A stretch of DNA of 64,000 nt from Ephemerocybe angulata. Taxonomy: Eukaryota > Basidiomycota > Agaricomycetes > Agaricales > Psathyrellaceae. This document shows, in pieces, positions 56,684-64,000 of this stretch. The stretch lies in contig JAACJK010000237.1 of NCBI GenBank assembly GCA_013368325.1, positions 40,603 to 104,602 of the forward strand, written 5' to 3'. Positions within the stretch are counted from its first letter, which is position 1, and each line of letters begins with the position of its first letter. A program made the position numbers and the translations under genes. The notes beneath the pieces were generated by a model, which ran no database searches, was not told the DNA's origin, and saw only the letters and a program-made list of their open reading frames with translations.

Positions 56684-59600
56684 ATGTCTACCAAACCGTC
56701 TTACGCTGAAGTTGCTTCGCGATCTCCGTCCCCTACCTCTCGGTCTCCGTCGCCTGTGCACATTCCTAGTACTCCCACTCCCCGAGGAAAGCGTAAGGAT
56801 GGAGCCTCCAACGTGAAGGCGGAAACTCCCCGCACCCCCAAACCGGCCAAGGCTGATGCATCTCCGAGCAAGCGGTGAGTTCAATTGGCCTCCGCTTGTC
56901 TGCACCCCCACCTGATATGCTGCCTTGTAGCTCTAGTTCGTCTGGATTGTGCGTAGACTCGTCGCGTCTCTTACAGCCCTGTGGCTCTAACGTCCTTTGT
57001 TTATTGTCTCAAGTGTCACCAAGTTCAAAGCCGATGGGAGTACAGTCGAGGTTGAAGTCGACACCGCCTCAGACGACGACTCCGGGCAAGACGCGTATGT
57101 TCTCACCCACCCCTCTCTACCCTTGTTTCCTGACCTTTGGGTGTAGAGGTGTAGGGATGGATCCCAGCGACTCCATGTATTCGGGGAGGGCGTCAAAGAA
57201 TCGCATTGAACCGGCGGCCCCCTCGATTATCGAAACTCGAGCCACGGCGGCTCGAAGAGCCTCCTCGCGCGTTAGAGCCGGTGAACCCCCTGCTTCAGGC
57301 AACTCTGGAGAACGATCGAGGACCCAAGAGACCACTCGCGGCAGGAAGTCCAAGGCGTCCTCCAGTAAGCTCGCGGATGTTGTCCCTCCATCCGAAGTCA
57401 TGGTCGAAGACGTTCCTTCAACCAGTACCAAGAGGTGTGATTCCTGTCCTCCTTCGTACACCTCACATTAACCCTACTTGCAGTAAGCGCCATCGCGCCC
57501 AGAACTCCGTCGTGCTCTCCGCCAATGAGGACACCAGCGACCATGACGCGTCTAAAAAGCGGTGCGTCGTCGAGTTCACAGCGCTTTATTAATTGATGTT
57601 CACCCGCATGAACTGCAGCAGGAAACGCGTTCGCTTGGCCACGGATACTCCCCAGCATGTGCCATCTGACGACGAAGCTATGCCTGGGCAACTGGAGCAG
57701 TGCGTATAATTTAATGGTACTATCGGTCGGCGACACCCACGCTCATTGTCGTTCCCTTAGCTGTTCTTCCGACATGGACGCGGAGCAGGGCCCTGTAGCT
57801 GCTCAGCTATCCGATGACGACATGAGTGAAGGCGAGGCAGACTTGTCGCCTTTGACGGATATCGACATGGAAGAAGGAGAGGTTGATGCCGTTTCGTTCT
57901 CGGCTGAGCAGGATGTCGAGCTCCAGGACGCGGCCTCTGCCTCGAGCGACGCCGATGCCGACGAAGGAGACGAGGAGGGTTCGGCTTATGGGCGCGGCTA
58001 CGTGGAAGACGACGCCGTCATGTCTGATGGAGAGAATGTGGGGGAAGGTCGGGAAAGTAGTACCGGGGGTCGCGCGAGCGCCATGTCATCCCCGCCAGGA
58101 CCTCATGATGTACCTTTGCACGACAACGAGACCGTCGGCTACGATTTGGATGACCCCTTCATGTCAGTTGAACACTCTGCACGCCATTGCCCGTATACTG
58201 ACATGTCTTCCAGTGATGATGGTCCAGTCGCACCCGGACAATCGGCCGATTTTGAAAGTCCTACAGACGATGAGGACGGAGACCGCCACCACGACGGACC
58301 TGCCCCGGCCAATCCTCCCTCCGTGTCCGAACATGGAGAGGGGTGTGGAGGCGATGACGAAGCCGTTCACGAAGCATCCATATCGGGGTACGTCTCCTAC
58401 TCTCCGCTGTCTGTCGTGCCCGTATCCGTAGTAACAGTGCCATCTAGCGACTCTGCGTCATACCAAGGCTCCGAAGATGAAGGTGGCAGCGACGCTGCTT
58501 CCGTATATGCTCTCCCCTTGACGCAGCCTCGCCCATGGAAGACTCCAGGTGGAGGTCCCTCACTCCGTCCTGCGAGTAGCTACGATGAGCCGTCGTCACC
58601 CGCGACAGCTCCCCTTCTCGAGCACCAGGCAATATCTACGACGCGGCCTCAGCGGAACAAAAACACCAAGCCATCCGTTCCCGATCCAGGTGCCCGTTCG
58701 TCCCTTTTCTTTACTTTCGGGTTGTGTTATGACTTATCATCGTTTATTTTCGTAGAATCCACCGTGAAGCCGAAGCCCTCTGTTTCGCAGCCTTCGTCCA
58801 CGGCACATGTGACTCCTGCGACCTCCGTCGAAGTGCTGGAGGCCAAGTCGAGTCAGTCAACTCCTCCTGCGAACGCTGTATCCTCAAAGTCGTCACCCGC
58901 CTCAGCGCGCCGTGTACGCTCCACAGGCTCATCAAGGAAGGACACCAAATCCGCCACGACCGCTGACCACGCTCCGCCTTCCACCGATAAACAGGTTGGA
59001 CGTTCTTCGCGACGTCGCAAAGCCGACAACAAGGAGAGCAACGAAGCGGGTAGTACACCAGACTCCCATGCCAAAGACCCAGCATCCTCACGGCTTCCCA
59101 CTGATTCGGTCGATGTACCTGAGAACAACCGTAACACAGAAAGCGCACAGTCACCCGACGGCGATCGACGGTCGTCCTCGACTCGTACGACGTCCCAGCC
59201 CGTCGATTCGTCTCCCTCCCCCCATCCACGCCGCGATAAGTCCACGAAGTCGAAACCCCTCGCCCCTCCACCGTCTTCGTCTGCTCCCAGTCAGGATGTC
59301 AAGCCAAAGCCGATCAGGTCGAAGGAGCCTTCTGCATCGTCCGCGCCGTCTGCCACCCGTCAAGTCGATAAGTCCAAGCCAACAGTCACCTCGCCTTCTG
59401 CTCCGGTTCCCTCCCTCAACCAGGGTACAACGCCCACTCTTGTATCTTCACCCCCTCCTCCGCCATCCACCCCTCGTCCCAAGTCGTCAAGGTCCGGTGC
59501 CAGTGCAACGCCGACGTCCGCTGATCAAGTGTCCACTGCGACATCCGCCGCCACACCCGCCCATGTTTCCGCCATCTCGCTCGACAAGAAATCTGCCTCA

Positions 59601-61272
59601 AAGTCAGCTGCCAAGAAGAGAACCACCAGCGGAAGAGGGTCGACGTCTACTCCCGATGTGGCTGCGTCCTCTCCAGCTGTCACCTCACGAGAGAAGAAGT
59701 CTACTTCGAACACGACCGTGTCCTCCGGACTGTCGAAGCCTGACCCCGAGCAACCCGTCAGCATCGTCTCCGCAGGGAAACAGAAAGCGTCGTCCCGTAC
59801 CCCTGCCGCGCGCCCGTCTAAGGCGTCGGACCCCACGGCTTCGGTAGTTCGAGGATCGAGCCGCAAAGCAGCCTCTGGTAGCTCCCGTTCTGGTAAACGG
59901 TCCGCACCTGTCGATGCAGTCAAGCCGCCTGGCGACTCCGTTCACGAGGCTGGCGAGCAAGGAGAATCCTCTGAGCCCGTCGCTGGTTCTGCAGTTGAGG
60001 CGGGCGGAGGGTCCGAGGATGCCAAGCCACCTGTGCGCTCGACTCCGGTCGTGCAAAAGTCCGAGGCGGGCGGAGGATCAGAGGACGCCAAGCCGGCTGT
60101 CAGCTCTACCCCGGTCGTGCAGAAACCCAACGCCGCTCGTTCCTTCAAGTCTATGTTCAAGGAGCGGAATCCGGCTGTACCAGGTCGCGCACTCGCGGGC
60201 GCGTATTTCAACAAGGCTCGCACACCTCCCGAAACCTGTCAGGTCATGGACGAAGCTCTGCAAGACCCGGCCCTGAAGAAAACGTACGAAGACTTAGATC
60301 CTGTATGGTTCGTCCTGTTCGTTGAAAGATAGGTGGTATAAACGACTTACCAGCTCTATCGGCGGTTTACAGGTCGGGCAAGTTTCAATTGTGGACGGAT
60401 GTAGCCGGGAAGGGTACTTATTCATTCAGCAACTGGATTGACGACTGTCCTCTGCTCGACTACGAGTACGTTGCGATCGCTTCCGTCTGACCGCTCGCTT
60501 ACCGTTCCTGTATATCCAGTTCAGCCATAAACGCTATCGTCTTCAAGTCGCACAAGCAATTCCTCAATCCGTCTCGCGCATCCACGCAGAGTGTGTTGGT
60601 GCGCGAGCTCCCGCCGGGTACGAAGCTCCAGCTCTACACCAGCGATCGTAGAGTTGCAATCTGTCTGTCCGCGGTCCAGGCGACCCAGTCGTATATCACC
60701 GAGCCCTGCCCCGTCGGCGTCAAGCAGAAGAAGCTTCATGGCGTATTCCACAGTCAGGAGTTCGAGCGGATGGTAGGATTTGTCTGCTCCGCCTTTTCGA
60801 AGGAGCTTCTTGGTGCGCAGTTGGGGATGGACGAGATGCAGTTCTGCTCAAAGTCTTTGTTCGGTGGTAAGATACTTCTAACCCTCGCATATATCGTACC
60901 TAACCTCGCATTTATGAAGACGGTGATGTTCCCGCCCCTAGAAGATATTCTCCCTCGAAACCGAGTCCGGCCACTGCCTCCGCGTCGGGGTCTACGTCTG
61001 CACCTGTTGGGGACTCGTTTAGCCTTGGCATCGAGGAAACCAGTACGTGTGCTTTCCCTTCTTCTCCACTTTATCTTGCCATATGCTGACGTGATAATAT
61101 GTGTCCAGTTCCCGTTTACGATTGCACCGGGTTCGTTCTGGACCTCGAGCGTGACCTGGACAGGCTCGATCAGCTACCCCGGTGGGACGGTGAGATCCCC
61201 CGTAATTCGTTCGTTGTCGTCGCATACACTTTGTCCCGTGTTCCACGGAAAGAAGGGACAGTGGAAGGTTAG
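56684..61272 (+). CDS. Large disordered protein with ordered C-terminal domain, next to a Helitron
   Basis: Starts MSTKPSYAEVASRSPSPTSR. Many small 5' exons (SKRHRAQNSVVLSANEDTSD, RKRVRLATDTPQHV) lead into a long exon (about 57.76-60.30 kb) rich in Ser, Pro, Ala and Lys with acidic N-terminal stretches. A 22-residue tandem repeat (AGGGSEDAKP..STPVVQK) occurs near 60.0-60.13 kb. The ordered end spans RALAGAYFNKARTPPETCQV, GKGTYSFSNWIDDCPLLDYE, NAIVFKSHKQFLNPSRAS, VLVRELPPGTKLQLYTSDRR and VYDCTGFVLDLERDLDRL. It could end at VEG* (61272) or, with one more intron, near 61364. This arrangement recalls multi-copy agaricomycete proteins located beside Helitrons, an inference from memory. Function unknown. 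Confidence 0.65.
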
Positions 61273-61591
61273 TTTCAATATTCGCTGGGTCATGCTTATC
61301 GGAAATGGCGAAGCGAGATGATATCGTGAATCTTTTACCTCAGTAGCCTATCCAGTCGTGCCCTGATACTATATCGTCAACCCGCACTGTCCTGTATATC
61401 ATAGCTTTCTATCACCTGTGGCAATGTACAGAGATTAAACGTTTGTTTGTATATGTTATCACGTGAAGGCTTCGACTTGTGATTACACGTAATGGGACCG
61501 TTCTCCTGACTATGTACCCTTCTCTTTCGACAGCCACGTCTCTCCTACCATACATCCTCAACGGTTGTATATACCCTACTTATCCTCTGAA
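61273..61591. other. Short intergenic region before the Helitron gene
   Basis: A/T-richer sequence of about 320 bp. It probably contains the promoter of the Helitron gene. No Helitron terminus was identified. Confidence 0.35.
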
Positions 61592-64000
61592 ATGCATATC
61601 GACACAACTCGCCCTGACGATGCGTTACCCGTTACCCGTGATTCTGGTGCCGCCTCCCTCTACGGAGGCGGCGCACATGTGCAGAGAAAGTTTACCTGGG
61701 CAGAGCTTGGGCCCTTTCTGGTGCAGAATGACCTTGACGGTCCCGCCTACGTGTCTGGAACATACGAACTCGTCAGATATGCCCCTCGTGGATCGATCGG
61801 GAATATACTCGGCTCTCATGACGGTGCGTTTGAGCTGGATGTCCCCTTAGAACTCCTTCTTCCCCACCTCAACTTGACCGAGCTCAAGTCTGTCGCCAAA
61901 GTCCACGGGCTCAAACCGCAGCGAGGTCAATCCAGGGAATCCATTGTCTCCGTCTTGCGCGAGCATGTCTGTGGTGGTTGTGAACCCCACACGTCCATTT
62001 TCACTTGCTCGTCGTCTCGGGCGGGTCAGCCCATTCCCCGACCAGAGTATATTAACGACGCTATCAGAAGCATTAAGAGCTTCACTCTCGACGAGATCCT
62101 AAAGTTCGCGAATATACCTTCCGATGTTCAGCCAACGTACGCGTCCGGAGCTCGACTGTTGGCACTGGATGTCGTCGAAGATGCTGGTACTAGAACAGGG
62201 ACGACCATCCTGGGGGACTCTTTCGTGTGTCACGACGTTCCTTGGATGACGCTAGCCAAGAAAGGTACTAACGGCACTGTGGTCTGCCTGGCTAGTCTCC
62301 ACGGTGTGGAGTTTCCTGTACGTACCTCAAAGGCTGGGGGAATACTGGAGCTTGGAAAACACGTGTGCGTAGACTGCCCGTCCTATCATGCCGTGTTCGT
62401 CCCCGTTATCAAGCCAAAGGCTGCGCAGAAACCCAGGGCTGCTGACGTTGAACCCCATACTGTGGTCCTGGTGCCAGAAGAAGATGAAAGGGTGTTTAAA
62501 TATCCCCCGCCTCCGTTGACCAACGCCGATAGACTGTCTATTGTTCGTGACTTCTGTGAGGACTTGCGACCCGAACATTTTGAAGAGTCTGGATGCGCGT
62601 CATGTGGGCAGTTGACCCTCCTGACTGAGCTTACGCCTCTCGAGTCGTTAGCGTGTTCGCTCGACCCCTTAGTGGAGCCCGGTCTAGCCAGACGCGAGCG
62701 CCATAGCTCGAAGGATCCAATTGAATATGAATCTGGGCCCATTCTAGATAAATCTCTAACCGCGATATGTCCTGTTTGTGTCGACGCACTCAACAACGGC
62801 CGACGACCCCATAATGCGCTTGCGAATGGACTATGGGTAGGCCCTGTACCTAGTATCCTGGCCGATCTTACCTACGCTGAGCAGGTCTTGGTTGCCCGAA
62901 TTCGAACTAACCGCTGCGTCGTTCGTGTCTCGTCTGCCCCCGGTCGACCGGCGCACTCAAAGATGATTGCTAACGCGATTTCATTTGCGTGTCCTACAAT
63001 GAAAATTTATCACCAGCTGCCTCCTCCTCGGAGTGAGGTAGACGAGGTATTGGCCTTCATCTTCACTGGGGTCAACCCACCTGAAGAGGATGAGATCGTC
63101 AGGTCCCCGATGCTGGTGCGCCGTAACAATGTCAAGAATGCTCTTGAATGGCTCAAGCTGAACCACGCCGACTATGCCGATTTACTGATTGACTACGAAC
63201 CCTAGGCACCTATCCTGAGCGCGGATCCGTCGTCAAAGTAGTTGTCAGAGCGTTGGAGGACGGCACGAATGTAGTCGCGTCGACGACGAGTGTTCATGAC
63301 ACCTTTGAAGACGATGGAACCACCAGCGGACCTTGCCCATTCACCGTGAATGGCCTGATCGGGAGCCGTCTTGATAGCATGTCTCTTGACGCCCGAAGGG
63401 CCGCAGCAACTAGGCATTTACGAACGGGGGATAGTACCGTCTTGGCTGTTGGCCATTCGGACACTCCCGAATCGAAGTATAACAATCCTCAACTATATCC
63501 ACAGATCTACCCCTGGTTGTTTCCCTACGGCTCGGGGGGGTTGGGTACTGCGAGACTGCATGGCAGGATGTCCGAGACGACTCAGAAGAAATGGATGCTC
63601 ATGTACCATGACAGAGGTTCAGACGGAAACCCGCTCATTATCGTCGCGTCAACGATGAGCAGATTAAGGAAAGTAAAAACGGTAGTATTGTCTTAACTAG
63701 GCGCAGTAACTTCGCGTCCATCGCTTCAAGAGTACACAAGATTAACCCGGTAGTCATCAAGGACATCGCTACGAGACTGCAAGAAGGCGAGCGGGTCATC
63801 CCAGAGACGGAAGAGGAGAAGCTATGCTTTTCTATAATGGACCAGATAGATCACGTTGGGAGTAGCGTCCACGGTTCTCTCGCTGGGAAGAAGAATATGA
63901 GAAGCGAGGTTTGGTCACTCATTGCGAACAGAGGTGCACCATCGTGGTTCATCACATTGTCACCTGCAGATAATAAGCCCCCATATATATATTGGGCGGA
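61592..64000 (+). pseudogene. Helitron Rep/helicase, N-terminal part, with two frameshifts; runs off the window
   Basis: The ATG at 61592 (MHIDTTRPDD) begins a frame to 63205 with CXXC-type fingers (CASCGQLTLLTEL, CPVCVDALNNGRRP) and ANGLWVGPVPSILADLTYAE then QVLVARIRTNRCVVRVSS. This is the pre-helicase domain of fungal Helitrons. The next frame has NPQLYPQIYPWLFPYGSGGL and KKWMLMYHDR, the start of the Helitron-like N domain. The last has RRSNFASIASRVHK, GSLAGKKNMRSEVWSLIANR and GAPSWFITLSPADNKPP to the edge. Continuity requires frame changes near 63203 (CCCTAGGCACC looks one base short) and near 63640. The Rep HUH motif and helicase lie beyond the window. Intact Helitrons act by rolling-circle transposition; this copy is probably dead. 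Confidence 0.85.

Overview
The window is nuclear DNA from a filamentous basidiomycete, most likely a mushroom-forming agaricomycete. Genes carry many 45-70 nt introns with GTRAGT-type donors and CTNAC branch points. Two housekeeping genes, CFT1 and BRR2, are intact. The mobile elements (a Plavaka-type transposase, a Helitron, a Ty3/Gypsy element with a long proline-rich Gag) are typical of that group. No prokaryotic, CRISPR or rRNA features are present.

Left third (1-25.5 kb), mostly genic: an edge-truncated isocyanide synthase gene (1-715, minus); a 1.47 kb non-autonomous terminal-inverted-repeat element (1825-3295); CFT1, the large cleavage/polyadenylation subunit (3555-9599, minus); a divergent disordered Ser/Pro/Gln-rich protein (10557-13907, plus); a cluster of small C2H2 zinc-finger genes (14.7-16.6 kb, with possible decayed relatives to 17.9 kb); and BRR2, the spliceosomal DExD/H helicase (18236-25492, plus).

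Middle (24.4-37.1 kb), a rearranged locus. The convergent 3' ends of BRR2 and a delta-12-type fatty acid desaturase are present twice (24421-about 26335 and about 34110-36040). The left copy belongs to the full BRR2 and the right copy to the full desaturase. Between them lie about 7.8 kb of repeat-like DNA rich in intron-like modules.

Right part (37-64 kb), mostly mobile elements: a small gene with a possible MIF4G/ARM-like fold; a Ty3/Gypsy element with its 5' LTR (39257-39752), Gag and Pol, whose Pol is split by a 524 bp hAT-type MITE and cut off near the end of the integrase core; an apparently intact Plavaka transposase (45430-48767, minus) with a divergent lysine/acid-rich partner gene (48948-51242, plus); a second intron-module array (51.8-53.4 kb); two genes of unknown function (54335-55870 minus, 56684-61272 plus); and a Helitron Rep/helicase N-terminal region with two frameshifts, running off the right edge.

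The most unusual signals are: (1) arrays of 40-70 nt modules that look like spliceosomal introns on both strands at once; (2) the BRR2/desaturase duplication with filler; (3) a MITE whose removal with one target-site copy restores the pol reading frame exactly; and (4) a possible two-gene Plavaka unit. All function calls are from protein motifs read by eye; no database search was possible.
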